Below, one piece after another: positions 33,173-45,899 of a stretch of DNA of 64,000 nucleotides. Under the pieces are notes generated by a model, which was not told the origin of the DNA, ran no database searches, and was given only the letters and a program-made list of their open reading frames with translations. The translations under genes and the position numbers were made by a program. Source of the stretch: Girardinichthys multiradiatus (Eukaryota; Chordata; Actinopteri; Cyprinodontiformes; Goodeidae); NCBI RefSeq assembly GCF_021462225.1, contig NC_061801.1:10226125-10290124 (forward strand). The letters run 5' to 3'. Within the stretch, counting starts at the first letter, position 1. The number at the start of each line of letters is the position of its first letter.

Positions 33173-34079
33173 TATATATATATATAAATAACTTTTTATC
33201 ATGATCCTGGGGTGTTTGGGTTTTGATTTTCTTACTGTATATATTTTGACCATTTCTTTGCTGTTTATTTTGTTCTGAAGGTCGAACTTTCTTTAGTCTA
33301 TTTCTCTGAGCTCATTATTGTTAGGCGATTTCCTTAATAGTTCCTTCTTTTAAGTTTTAGTATTCTACATACATCAAAAGTTATTTCCTGTTAGATTTTT
33401 CTTAGATACTTTCCTGGGTATCTTTTTGTGTTTCTGCTCTGCTGTGCATAATTAGTCTCCCTCCTACAGTTGCTTTGCCTTCTCTCTGCCTCAGTTGCTC
33501 CTCATTTTATCTTCTGCTTAATTTGTCATGTTCTCCATTGTGTATTGCCTCAGTATTGCCTCTTTCCGGTTCCAGCACTGCTTGGCTCCAAACTTCATGG
33601 CTCCACCCCACTATACCGTACTCTACTCAGCCTTCAAACCCTACCTCAAGCGTCATGTGCTGTGCAAAGTAAAATAAACAATCACCATCGTAAATCATGT
33701 CCTCTTAAAACAGTGAGGTTATGGAGTACAGACAACACTCCCATTCACCTCTTGCAGGATGATGGATGATGATTTCGAACCACGGCACTGGCTTTCATTT
33801 TGACCTGCTCCGGCCATTATTATCCGTAATATTTCACTAATATGTCACTTTTAATTTTTTTTTTTAGCTTTTCCCGGCATGGAACTCTTCGCTACCTTGG
33901 CGAACATTTTCTGCTTATTTTATTATTGAAGTACCCAGCTTTACTTTAGTCTGTCTCTGCAATTAAGACCATCACTAAACCGAATCATGACACTTAACTT
34001 TTTCTGTAAAAGTTATTTTAAAAAATATAATTTCTAATCAGGAATAAATTAGGACAACTCTACATTTGTTATTAATCAC
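33173..34079. other. Intron with LTR-like debris
   Basis: About 33440-33770 has C/T-rich sequence of the kind found in fish Gypsy LTR regions (TTGCTCTGCTGTGCATAATT), with no coding frame. No boundaries can be set. The ORF at 33470-33769 is not credible. Confidence 0.35.
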
Positions 34080-34565
34080 ATACAGGTGCATCACATCAGG
34101 TGCACATGATAAGCACATCATTTTGAAGGTGGGTTGCCCTGTTTAAACCTCAGACACTTAGTCTAGTATGTTCCTGACTTTTAGATCCAAAGAGCCGTCT
34201 GAGCCCCTTAGAAAGAAGATAGTAGCAGCTCATGTATCTGTGAGGGATTTAAAGAATATGGAATAAGTCATTCGACTGTATGGAAAGTACAAGTGGAAGA
34301 CATTTAAAACAACTGCCAACATCCCCAGGTCTGACTGTGTGGCCAAGTTAACCCTGATAGCAGACTGTGAGATGCTAAATTAAGTTGCCAAAAACCCTAA
34401 AAAGAGATAATGGAATCTAGAGCAGAATCTTGCTACTGTTGATTTTCTACATCAACAGTTGATGTAGAAAATGCATGAAGGCCAGACAGACATTTGGCAG
34501 TGAGAACGAATCCAAAAACCAGGACTTCTAGAATGATGTTTTATTTTTTGACAGACGAGTCAAAA
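34080..34565 (+). pseudogene. Tc1-like remnant containing a hairpin
   Basis: Decayed Tc1 layout: AAACCTCAGACACTTAGTCT, GTCTGAGCCCCTTAGAAAGA, GTACAAGTGGAAGACATTTA (W-K/H region) and CTGGCAGTGAGAAC-like text. Transposase frames are destroyed. 34442-34456 and 34458-34472 are perfect 15-bp inverse copies around one base. Confidence 0.55.
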
Positions 34566-36290
34566 ACTGAAAAATTTATCAAATGAACTATTGTGCAAAC
34601 AGAGTAATGTGTGACACTTTCAGCCATAATTTGTATTCTGCAGAAGCAGTCATAGAGTTGTCATGGCACCAGGTATTTAGATATATGAGTAGGAGGTGTC
34701 ATCACTCCCACTCTGGGGAAAGGTTATCTGTTTGCATGTTTGAATGTGTGCTGTTTGTGATGTGTCTTCTTATTTTCTCACTGATATCAAAACTAGCTTC
34801 AAGCACAAGCCTTTTTTTCTCTTCAGTTTACACTTAGTTCTAATTTAATATTGGAGTCTTTACACAGACACCAAAACATGACAAACAGTAACAACGTCTG
34901 CCAATAAGTTAAGATTTTAAGGTCTTCTAACAACTGATGGAAAAAGAATGCTCCTCTTTCAAAAGCAGGGTGGTTTATTATTCACCCGGACTTCTCCTGT
35001 ATTCTGACTCATCTCTCTGTGGGAGCCAGAAGGGAAAGAATAGAAAGAATGAGTCATTTTACCAGCTGGCTTACACACAGCATAAATAATGGATGTGTGT
35101 ACATGCTCACTTGTAAAGAATAAACCGTACACAACAGTCCTGATTGGTGCTTTTATCACAAACCATTGAGAAGGTCAAGAATTGGTTGATAAGAGTGCTT
35201 CAGTGGAGCTCCCATCTGAAAGGAGTAAACCGTGGAAATGACAAATTACAAAGAAAGAGGAGTTCATCCCCCAAGAATGTTATCTTAGATTCAGTGTTTA
35301 GATATGGTCTCAAATTAGTTAATAAATATTAATTTCAGCCTTAGCCTAAAATTTATTACATAGAGCATTATGAAAGGATAAAACTGCTATTGCCATGTGG
35401 TTCTGTGGGTATTAGTCATATGACACTATCTGATTTCGTTTACATATCTTGAAGAACTGATGTAGAATAAATCAATTTTGTTTCATCAGGTGTAAGAATA
35501 TGTGCCATGTGTACCTCAGACGTGACAGTCAAGTGCTTTTTGTGAGAAAGGATTTCGGAGTTGTTACTATAAAGACTATTATGTCTGGACTGATCCAGCT
35601 ACTTCTTCTCAGGATTTTCCTGGCTGTAGCTTCAAACTCAATATGCATCTTTTTAACTGAGTTTACTGTTGTTTTGCGCACTCTAAATGCAACGAATTGC
35701 AACAAAATCTCGCTCAAATGTACATTGTGAATGTGCAGTTGAAAGACAATAAAGTCTGCTGCTAACATGCTACTGTGTACTGCCATAACCTTTGTAGACA
35801 ATTACTAACACATGCTTTTACACATGAGCTCCTTAATAAGACAAAAGTATCAGAGATGCACTAATCAAAAACTTTGTTGCCAACTTACAATAAGCCCAGG
35901 GTATCCATTTAGGCTGTAGTTCTTAAAAGTAGTTCTTAAAAACTATAAATACGAAGCAAAAATGTCTTTGTGAATTGGAAATTGGTATGCCTAGGTTACA
36001 CTGCTGTGTCTCTCTGCATCACTAAAACTCTACAAACACAGTAATCTCATCCAGGTTATGAGACAGAGGTGTCTAAAAAAAAAGCAAATGAAACCAAACA
36101 AAATGAATTACAATATATCTCATTTTTTTTCTGAAAATAGATGGTAGAGTGCTGTTTAAGAAAAACATTATTTTTTTATTTTTTATTATAGGTTATTGAT
36201 ATTCAGACATAATATAAAATCTGGATTTTAAACTATTACTCAGTCTAATCTCATGTGAATAAAAACAAACTGCCTGCATGCAACTGTTAT
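34566..36290. other. Non-coding intron
   Basis: AT-rich. Short ORFs at 34583, 34959, 35144, 35500 and 35529 show no domain. No element recognised. Confidence 0.4.
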
Positions 36291-36850
36291 TTATAAAGCA
36301 AAGACTGAGCCACAACAGCAGAGCTGTGTGTGGAAAAACTAAATACACCCTTGCTGCTTTAACGGGATTTACAAGGCATCAAAGCAGCCAGGTGCTGCCA
36401 ATGAGAGGCCAAATAATCACCAGCAGGTGTGACCACCTTGAATAAAGCAGCAGGTTTGGCTGTTCAGTGGTGTTAAATTAGTCAGTTCCAGCAATGGCCT
36501 AAAGTCCCAGCTGCAACCTGATTAAAATGCTGAGGTAAGACTGCAGTCAACCGTGGAGAAACTAAGGTCTAAAGACTTCTATGGGCTGAAGCAAGGTTTC
36601 TTCCGTAATGATGTGAGAGACTGATGCATTTATAGAGAACATGATTACTGAGTATTATTGCTGATAAAAGGTGGTCCTGCAAGGTGCTAGATAATGAGTT
36701 GTACTTAGTTTTTCCATACGCAGCATTTCCATGTCGGCCTTGTTTTTGAGAAATAACAGATATGTATTTGTACATTAAGGGTTAGACATATAGAACCTGA
36801 CAAAGACCAAGTCATTTTTATTTTTTTCCACAAATGTAAACCCCCAAAAA
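36291..36850. mobile_element. Short Tc1-type non-autonomous element
   Basis: The left region GTGGAAAAACTAAATACACC and the right region GTACTTAGTTTTTCCATACG are inverse of each other over about 15 bases. Between them is Tc1-like debris (AGCAGCCAGGTGCTGCCAAT, CAACCGTGGAGAAACTAAGG). The exact ends are uncertain. Confidence 0.5.
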
Positions 36851-37404
36851 GGATGTACTTTCTTTCTATCATGACTCTTAATATTAAATTAGATTGCATG
36901 CACATACTCATCATAGGCTGATATTCATTTGGATGACATAGAAATATAATTAAGTCTCTATAGGTTATTAGGCTGCAGTCAGTGAATGCAGAAAGATATG
37001 TTGGTCAGAATTAAATCTGAAATTGTGTATTTCAAACTGTGCTTTGGGTTTCCAGGATCTGCAATACAACTTGTTAGACATAAAAACACTTCTTAATCCA
37101 AAGACCTTCAATGACCTCAATCAGGCAGACTGCCTCAGCTTCACTCTCGAATGTATTTATTGGTGTTTTTTCCCCTTTTTCTATTACAATGGACACCAGG
37201 CCTAATTGAGCAATAAACGTCATTAGGTTCAAGGTGAAAAAAAACCAATTTTTTTAACAACCATTTCATATAACAACTAATCTGGTATGGTCAAAACATC
37301 TAGAACTTGACACACTCACATAAGTTATAGAGGAATAACTCATGTTACCAAACCCCACCTTTGAAGGTTAAACAAGTTGAAAAAACATAATGTATACAAG
37401 TAGT
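36851..37404. other. Non-coding intron
   Basis: AT-rich. A 60-codon frame at 37023-37205 has no recognisable domain. Confidence 0.4.
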
Positions 37405-38340
37405 TTATTGAGCCAAGCCAACTTTATCTATAAAGCACATTACAAAACAGCAGGCAATGACCCAAGTGCTGAACAAAAAGAATGATTAAAATATAGAGTC
37501 CATTTTAGAAGTGGATAGTGATAGGCACTTCCATTCATTGGCAAGTCCCAATAATTGAACAAGAGATTAGAATTTAAAACAAATAAAAGTAGAAATAAAA
37601 TCCAAGTAAAAGTTGAAACAACAAAATATGTTATACAAAGTAAAAAAAATTAATTAAAATGAACAATTTATACTGGGTCAAAAGCCAGAGAGAAGTGGGT
37701 CTTAAGAGAAGATTTAAAACTAGTTAGTGAAGAGGCTTTTCTAATTTGCAGCAGCAAAGCATTCCTTAATTTGGGAGCTGCAATGGCAAAAGCTGATTTC
37801 CCCTAAGCTTCCGCCATGTCCATTCAAATCCAAAAACGTACTAAATCCAAGGTACAAAGAGTTACAGTAATCCAGCTGGGTTGTAACAAAGCCATGGATT
37901 ACTGTTTTGAAGTCCTCTTTCGACAAGGTGTTTTTTTTTATTTTGTCAGTTGCTTCAGGTGAAAAATTTTAAATTTTATTATTGCACTGATCTGCCCATG
38001 CAGTCTAAAAATCCCTGTCCATTTTAATACCAAAGTTTGTGACAATAGTTTTTCTGTAATCTGTCAGACGGCCAAGGTCTACACAAGAGGAAGACCCTCC
38101 AATGACATTCATGCTAAAAATCTATCACCTCTTATTGTCAATGAAATTTAAAAAGTTAAAAACTATCGAAGCTTTTAAATCCTCAAGACAATAATTTAAA
38201 CTCTGCATAGTCATGTTCCTGTTTTAGTGAGTATCATATGCATAGCAATATAAAGTTATCTTATGCTTTCTGAAAATGGAGTCAAGGGGCAGGAGATACA
38301 GGGAAAATAACAGAGGTCAAAGAAACAAGCCCTGTGGGAC
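37405..38340 (-). repeat. Dispersed LINE-derived 3' repeat (common fish type)
   Basis: Contains text I recognise from abundant fish repeats: CTATAAAGCACATTACAAAA, AGAAGTGGGTCTTAAGAGAA and GCATTCCTTAATTTGGGAGC, then CCCCTAAGCTTCCGCC. No usable frame. The parent element is uncertain, probably the 3' part of a LINE read on the minus strand. Confidence 0.5.
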
Positions 38341-38960
38341 CTCACTTGACAATGGAACAGCGGAGGATGAGCAATCATTCAGTGACACACAAAACGTCCT
38401 CTCAGCAAAGTACGATCTATAGGTCTCTGTCATTCAGAGATGCGCAAAAAACAGCACAAGCGCAAACAGAGCAGACAATGAGAGATGGCAAGCCATACAC
38501 ATTGGCGCCATCCCGTCCAGTCCAATCAGAAAATCATTTTCTGTGATGGCTGGTTAATAACAATGATTGCAGTATATTGTCACATTTGCCTAGAGGTTGA
38601 CGTTAGTGAAATTAGACCTTGCTACTTTGCCTTGTGTGCCTGTTGTAAATGTGTAGTAAAACTAGACATTGTCCCCCTCACCTCACAAACTGTTAATGCT
38701 GAAGGCGGACAAAATTTACACCTTGCACTGTTTTTTTCTTCTTACTCAGATTTAGTAACTTTGGAATCACATTTTTCTGCTGTCAGAATCCAGGCATTTG
38801 CTCCACGAAAGCTAGACTGCAAGTGGATCCTCAATAGTGCTCTTTTAACTTTGAGAGTCAAATGCCTTAATCCCGTCTACTGCTGTAAACATTCAAGTGC
38901 AAACAAAAATTGACTGTCATAAGCAACAATAAAATTGTTTTTGTTTTCTGAGATGGCAGC
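38341..38960. other. Non-coding intron
   Basis: A 142-codon frame (38485-38913) begins inside repeat-like sequence and has no domain; it is treated as chance. Nothing else is recognised. Confidence 0.35.
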
Positions 38961-38989
38961 ATGCAGCTGTGCTGTCACCCCTTATGTTG

Positions 38990-39170
38990 CTTTTGCTTTT
39001 AATTCACAGATTGCCACTCTGGGTCCCTGAGCAAGACCCTTAGCCCCAGAATGCTCCCCGGGCGCCGCACAACGGCAGCCCACTGCTCCCTATAAGGGAT
39101 GGGTTAAATGCAGAGGGTCTAATTTCCCCTCGGGGATCAATAAAGTATCAATTATTATTATTATTATTCA
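38990..39170 (+). repeat. SINE/LINE 3' tail with (ATT)n end
   Basis: GGGTCCCTGAGCAAGACCCT, GCCCACTGCTCCCTATAAGG and TAATTTCCCCTCGGGGATCA are followed by ATAAAGTATCAATTATTATT. This is the conserved tail shared by fish SINEs and their CR1/L2-like partner LINEs, ending in a short trinucleotide run. Confidence 0.7.
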
Positions 39171-40940
39171 GATTGTTGTTTAGTTTTTTTTTTTGGGGGG
39201 GTTGTGCATCTACAGATAAAGATGAAAGGGAGTTACGAGTCTCAAACCGGCCCTTTTTCGAGGCCCAAAGATATGTGACTGAACCCAAGACCGAGGCATC
39301 ACATTCAAAGACCAAGCAAAAGACCAGGGAAAAACGGCCTTAAGCCCTATATCCCTGGTAAGGGATACTAAAATGTTGCCTTTTCCCTTAAGTCAGTGAG
39401 GTCCAACTTTTTATCATGCTTTTTATCATACTATAAAATTAATTAGAGAGCTATGTCAGGGTTGTGGTTCTTGGAGTGTAAACAAATGAAGACAGGCAGG
39501 AGCAGATCAGGGAAAGTAAAAAGGTTTAATAAATAAACAAAAACTTACAGGCAGGCGAAAACAGTTGCAGGCAAGAACATGGAACATTGCTTGGCTTGAC
39601 AAAAAAGTGTTATGGACAGCAGAGCAGAACAAAATAAACCAGCAATGAATAAACAGAACAGAGGAGCATATATGGGGCATGGCACAGGTGAAGCAAGGAG
39701 ACTGACTGGCAATGTGCAGGCAGACCAAATGGAGTTGATTGCAAGCTGACTGTGGCTGGGAGTAAAAACAAGAACCTGAATGGGCTAAACAGAGAAGCAA
39801 TAAAACAATCTAACCAAAGGAAGTTCTTACAGAACAAACATGCTCTATGAACAGAATACAAGAAATTAAGTTTAAAGGAACACCTGTAAGTCATAATGAT
39901 CAGAAGCGAGATCAAAAACACAACTTGGAGAACATAATCAGAATCAGAGAAAAACCCAAAACAAAAACTCAAACACCCTTAAATAATGACAAGCCAAAAA
40001 CATGTCTATTGAAAGAAACAATTTTAATTTGTCAAAATGTGATCTTAAGATCTTCTTTGTACCATGGAAGAATCATAATGGGCTGATGAGTAGTTTGTGG
40101 TCTTAGGATGGATCAGGATCTTACAATTTTTTCATGAAATCCACCTGGTTTGCAGAGTAAACTACTCAAAAAAAAAAAAAAAAAAAAAACCCCAAAAAAC
40201 TTAAAACACATTTTTACCCATATAAATTTTCATATTCTTAAATCGTTATAAGGCATTATCAGCAGATTCATTCCTAATTCATTCCTAATTTACTTTCAAT
40301 AAAATTTATGTTCCTGGTACTATAATCTAAAGGTAAGATCCTTTTTTTCTTCTCTTGTCTGTCCTATGGTCTATCACCCTCACACTATAATGCGTTTGAT
40401 ACTGTCTCTCAAAGCTTCTCTGTACCTCTTAGCCATGCTGGTGATCTGAAGATATGGGCTCAGGTTAATCTCTGCAGCATTGTGCTTTACTGCAGTTTAG
40501 CCATGGTAGACTGGCTCACGTACCTCCCTGGAGAAAAGGAAGGGAGAAGGAGAGCGCTGCTCTAACTCACTCCCTCTCAATGCCCTCCCCACTACTCGTG
40601 GTGCTCCACAACATATGGCTTGGATGTGGGTGTTTTCCTGCATCACTATAGTCTGAACCAAGAGGGAAAACCAACTTTTTTACAGAACTATAGAAATATG
40701 GTATCGGTTTAAGTATGGTCTTAACCATAATAGGTTCAAGTAGTTTCTCTCCATATCAGAAAACAAATACTAAAGTTAGATTTTAATCTAAATTGACAGG
40801 AAAACAAAGCTCCACTTATATATTTTACTTTACATCCAAATAGCCAACATGATATGATGTCAAAGAAAAATTATTCTCTTACACCTATAAATAATATCCA
40901 GTCCAAACCAATGGCATCCAAAAATTACCTAATGTTTGAA
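39171..40940. other. Intron with possible Gypsy LTR debris and an A22 run
   Basis: 39440-39800 resembles a decayed Gypsy LTR in minus orientation (ACAAATGAAGACAGGCAGGA). A pure A run lies near 40169-40190. No coding frame is credible. Confidence 0.35.
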
Positions 40941-40959
40941 GGTTGCAAATTAGTTTGGG

Positions 40960-41166
40960 AATCTGAGACCGACCCACACCTCTCTTTTGGAAATTTGTCA
41001 CAAACCTTGTAGGGGACATGGTAAACATTTTGAAGCAATTGCTCAGGTCAGATAGGAAAACTAACAATAAATGTCACCTTGCTCACAGCATCCCCAAATT
41101 GACGCATGGTGCTGGCAGCATCATACTGTGGGGATGTTTTTCTTCTGCATGGACAAACCTTAAATA
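40960..41166 (+). pseudogene. Tc1-like remnant split by the DD34E copy 2
   Basis: CAAACCTTGTAGGGGACATG, CATCATACTGTGGGGATGTT and TTTTCTTCTGCATGGACAAA are decayed Tc1 transposase text. The sequence stops at the TA where the next element is inserted, so this is an older insertion. Confidence 0.6.
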
Positions 41167-42730
41167 CAGGTCCTTCTCAAAATATTAGCATATTGTGATA
41201 AAGTTCATTATTTTCCATAATGTAATGATGAAAATTTAACATTCATATATTTTAGATTCATTGCACACTAACTGAAATATTTCAGGTCTTTTATTGTCTT
41301 AATACGGATGATTTTGGCATACAGCTCATGAAAACCCAAAATTCCTATCTCACAAAATTAGCATATCATTAAAAGGGTCTCTAAACGAGCTATGAACCTA
41401 ATCATCTGAATCAACGAGTTAACTCTAAACACCTGCAAAAGATTCCTTAGGCCTTTAAAACTCCCAGCCTGGTTCATCACTCAAAACCCTAATCATGGGT
41501 AAGACTGCCGACCTGACTGCTGTCCAGAAGGCCATTATTGACACCCTCAAGCAAGAGGGTAAGACACAGAAAGAAATTTCTGAACGAATAGGCTGTTCCC
41601 AGAGTGCTGTATCAAGGCACCTCAGTGGGAAGTCTGTGGGAAGGAAAAAGTGTGGCAGAAAACGCTGCACAACGAGAAGAGGTGACCGGACCCTGAGGAA
41701 GATTGTGGAGAAGGGCCGATTCCAGACCTTGGGAGACCTGCGGAAGCAGTGGACTGAGTCTGGAGTAGAAACATCCAGAGCCACCGTGCACAGGCGTGTG
41801 CAGGAAATGGGCTACAGGTGCTGCATTCCCCAGGTCAAGCCACTTTTGAACCAGAAACAGCGGCAGAAGCGCCTGACCAGGGCTACAGAGAAGCAGCACT
41901 GGACTGTTGCTCAGTGGTCCAAAGAACTTTTTTTGGATGAAAGCAAATTCTGCATGTCATTCGGAAATCAAGGTGCCAGAGTCTGGAGGAGTACCCACAG
42001 TCAGTGATGGTCTGGGGTGCCGTGTCAGCTGCTGGTGTTGGTCCACTGTGTTTTATCAAGGGCAGGGTCAATGCAGCTAGCTATCAGGAGATTTTGGAGC
42101 ACTTCATGCTTCCATCTGCTGAAAAGCTTTAAGGAGATGAAGATTTCATTTTTCAGCACGACCTGGCACCTGCTCACAGTGCCAAAACCACTGGTAAATG
42201 GTTTACTGACCATGGATTCACTGTGCTCAATTGGCCTGCCAATTCTCCTGATCTGAACCCCATAGAGAATCTGTGGGATATTGTGAAGAAAACGTTGAGA
42301 GACTCAAGACCCAACACTCTGGATGAGCTAAAGGCCGCTATCGAAGCATCCTGGGCCTCCATGAGACCTCAGCAGTGCCACAGGCTGATTGCCTCCATGC
42401 CACGCCGCATTGAAGCAGTCATTTCTGCAAAAGGATTCCCGACCAAGTATTGAGTGCATAACTGTACATGATTATTTGAAGGTTGACGTTTTTTGTATTA
42501 AAAAAACTTTTATTTTATTGGTCGGATGAAATATGCTAATTTTGTGAGATAGGAATTTTGGGTTTTCATGAGCTGTATGCCACAATCATCCGTATTAAGA
42601 CAATAAAATACCTGAAATATTTCAGTTAGTGTGCAATGAATCTAAAATATATGAATGTTAAATTTTCATCATGACATTATGGAAAATAATGAACCTTATC
42701 ACAATATGCTAATATTTTGAGAAGGACCTG
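41167..42730 (+). mobile_element. Tc1 DD34E element (copy 2, + strand)
   Basis: Same family as 31563-33172 but inverted. The ends are CAGGTCCTTCTCAAAATATT and its inverse, with TA on both sides. Its length (1564 bp) is exactly 46 bp less than copy 1, and a 46-bp deletion in the transposase accounts for that. The two copies are about 8 kb apart in inverted orientation. Confidence 0.94.
41495..42453 (+). pseudogene. Tc1 DD34E transposase, broken by 46-bp deletion and a stop
   Basis: ATG at 41495; the frame is open for 170 codons through the HTH domain and LFLDESKF. Just after GARVWR, 46 bases present in the sister copy are missing, shifting the frame to a stop at 42005. Downstream sequence still matches, with TAA replacing the Tyr codon near 42130 (EKL-stop-GDEDF) and an intact C-terminus (SPDLNPIENLW, frame 42223-42453). 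The second catalytic Asp (FQHDLAPAH) is retained here. Also LFSDES has become LFLDES. Confidence 0.93.
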
Positions 42731-43780
42731 TATATCAAGGCTCTGATTGAATGTACGTATGCCTTTATAATAGTAATAGAGAATATTTGCACAAAAACAA
42801 TAAAGTTTATAAGTTTGAACATTAAATATCTTCTCTTCGTAGTGTGTGCAGTTGCATATAGGTTGAACAGGATTTGCAAATAATTTTATTCAGTTTTATT
42901 TAGATTTTACACAACGTCCAAAGTTCATTGAAGCTGTGGGCTCCCTCCCTCAGCTTCCCTACTTTCATTCTGCCACAGCTGTTCCACATCTCCACTAAAT
43001 TGCTCTTTAGGTTCCTTTGTCATTATCCACGCTTCTCTCAGTATTTTAGCTCCTGATATTTCACTGTGCATTGCTGGATTATTCCATTATACTGCCTGAT
43101 ACTCTCTCTGTTACACTCCCTGTAACTTTGTCCGTTATATTCCTGTGTTCCAAGACCGGTTCTTCTTGTGATTCCCCTGGCAGTCTCTTTATTTTTTTGT
43201 TATTAAAGTGTTTTGTTTACCACAGTCTGCCTCTGGGTTATCCATAATGGCTGCAGGAGCATGCTTCTTGTTTTTAATTAGCAGAGTACAAAGGTTCAGG
43301 GCTAAGGTTCAGGATGATATGGAGGTACCAGTGAGAGGAGACTTGTGAAAATAAGGCAAGTCATTGCATAATATATTCTTGTGCTTTGCAAAGCCTATTA
43401 AAATGTAAAAATGCAGTGAAATACACCACTGGGGATCTGTTCATTATTTCTCACACTGATTTGTGAAAATACATTTTTCAGTTCTGTATTGTTTGTTTTA
43501 TTTTGCATGAATGTTACTCCAATGTTACCCTGTTATTCGTTATTTTAACTTTTCTTTACAGCACGAGGATGCCTTTCAGTTACTTGAATTTTTTGTTTGT
43601 TATATGTAGGGCATTGATTGGTTTAAATTGGATGAACATTGCTTTAATTATAAGGTGAAGTCATAAGTACACACATTTTATCTTACATGATTTTAGTTAA
43701 GATGGTTTGCTAATCTGTCTAAAAAATATTTAGACCTGAGAATTTCACATTTTTGTGTCATATTTGTTAAGAGTGAGACT
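42731..43780. other. Intron with possible LTR debris
   Basis: 42870-42930 carries the end-like text TTTGCAAATAATTTTATTCA and TTTTACACAACGTCCAAAGT, known from fish DNA-element ends. 42940-43260 has C/T-rich, LTR-like sequence ending near AAAGTGTTTTGTTTACCACA. No coding frame. Confidence 0.35.
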
Positions 43781-43789
43781 CTAGTGCAT

Positions 43790-45110
43790 ACAATAATCAC
43801 AGACACCATGAAATAGTTTGAGACGTTTATTGGTAAATGTGTGCAACAAAATGATTAGTGGAAGGAGTCCTGAGGAGAGTTCTCCAAACAGACACTGGGA
43901 ACAAGGAAGCAGACCACTGGAGTCCAGGAATGGGACAACAATAAGAATGGAACGTACTCTGGGAAACCAAAGGTGAGTGTCAGAAACTCCAGGTGCGTAT
44001 GGAGACCAGACTTGGAGAGCCTGATTACCACTCATGTGAGCAAAACAATCTGGCATCTCCTCTTTGTGCTCCTCCTGCCTGGCCTTAATGAGCTCCACCT
44101 GGAGAACACCCCCCCACTTAACAGACTCCCCCTGAGGGAGAACCACACACTGAGGGAGAAGACTCCTCAAAATCGGGGATGAGGGTAGGATCTAAGATGA
44201 AAGAACAGGCAACCCAGGAACGATTTTCAGACAGTAACCTTCCCAACGAGATATTGGCGTCCCCATCCACGATGTCGAATATCTACAATGTGGCGGCAGT
44301 CAATGCTGGATACCCATCAATGACCCAGGCAGGTGGAGGGGGATTGGCCAGAGGGTACTAGGAGCTGGACTAGACAGGTTTGATTTGAGAAACTTGGAAA
44401 ACAGGCTGGACACGGAGGTGAGACAGAACATTTCTGAGGCGGACATTAGATGGGCTGATGACAGACTCGACCTCAAAGGGATCTAAGAATCTGGGCAGCA
44501 GTTTTTTGAAAGTCTTTCGAAGACAGCCAAACCTTTTGACCAGGTGAGTAAGTGGGTGCAGATATACGTTTTCGATCAGCAATCCTTTTTGGAGTTCCTT
44601 GGTCCGGTTCCAGAATGTATGGCAACAATGGGGTGAGTCTTAATGGAAGGAATGATAGAGTCAGGGAAGGAAAAAGGCAAGAGAGATGGCTGGTAACTAA
44701 GAAAAGATTCAAAAGAAGAAAGGCGAGAGGCTGCAGAGATGTGGGAATTTTGAGCATATTTTGCCCAAGATGTGTGCAAGATGTTGGCTCCAGGATGCTG
44801 GAATGTAAACACAAACACAGCGAAGGGTGCTCTCTAGTTCCTGGTTCATACACTCATACTGACTTTTGGTTTGAGGATGGAGCCCAGATTAGAGTCTGGA
44901 ATTAGCTCCAGGAGGGGTACGAAAGTCTTTCTAAACTTGGGCAATGGAATAGGGACCTTGATCGGAAACAATTTCAGAGGCCTCTGGAGTCTGAAGACAT
45001 GGTGTATGAGGAGCCTAGCAGTTTCACCAGCAGAAAATAAGCTTAGAAAAGACAACCAGGTGACAAGCTTTTCAAAACCGTGACACCGTCTTATCACACT
45101 GTGTGATAAG
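43790..45110 (-). pseudogene. Gypsy (chromovirus-like) integrase remnant, minus strand
   Basis: Minus-strand pieces in broken frames match the C-terminal part of Gypsy pol: an integrase-core trace (ETARLLIHHVFRLQ, about 44990-45030), YSPGQKVWLSSKDF (about 44540), a SH3-like integrase end with RVQPVFQVSQIKPV (about 44375-44420), and a chromodomain-like trace (DGYPALTA) at about 44300. Many stops and shifts occur and no LTR pair was identified. This is an old insertion unrelated to the Gmr1-like element. Confidence 0.65.
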
Positions 45111-45899
45111 AGGAGTTCGGAGAGACACACAAACAACAACCTGCACACAACTCTGTGGATATGACACCGTGTATTTTAATGTTGTTTGGACATGTGACTT
45201 CAGAACCAAGATATATACTGAACTATGACTTGTGTACTGTTACATGCCTGGTCTGAACTACTGTTCTTGAGGGGACTGCTGTTTTGTTCAATAAATGCTG
45301 GTTTTGCCATCATTTTAAATTTTGCAACTGGCTCTTTGTTCACTGTCAGAGATAAAACTTTCAACCATATCATGCCTCAAAGAAAAACTCTGCATGTTGC
45401 CTACAGGATTATTTCTTTAGGACCAGAGTTAATCTAGATCTCATTATGCAGAGAGAGAAATCTTCAGAGGAATAAAGCTGCAACTTAGGAAAAAGCTTGG
45501 GGACATTGTTAAAATTCACATTTTCTCTCAGATTATTTCTCATGCTAGCTTTACCAAAACGACACAGATTTTGCCCATTAATTTCATTTCAATTTGAATG
45601 TTTTATTCAAACATTAGGCTCATAATTCTCAGAAACTAATAAATAAAAATAAAGGTGTGATTGGCTAAATTTCAAAGCTTTTTTAATTTGTGAATGCAAA
45701 AGCAAAAAACAAAAACTATCTGAAAATGAACATCTTCATTGGTAATTCAACTAATAATGAGACTGGACTACAAAAAATAGGATAGAAATAAAATATGCTT
45801 AAAGACAAGCTTACAAAAGTACCCCTTGAGCTTTTTCATATTTTCTCATTAAAACGGATATCTTCAGTTTATTTTTGGGGGATTTTTTTTGTAATTGGC
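45111..45899. other. Non-coding intron
   Basis: AT-rich. ORF 45225-45437 has no domain. Confidence 0.4.

Noticed and set aside
38485..38913. 142-codon ORF
   Set aside because: No domain or splice context, and it begins inside repeat-like sequence. Length alone is weak evidence in 64 kb.
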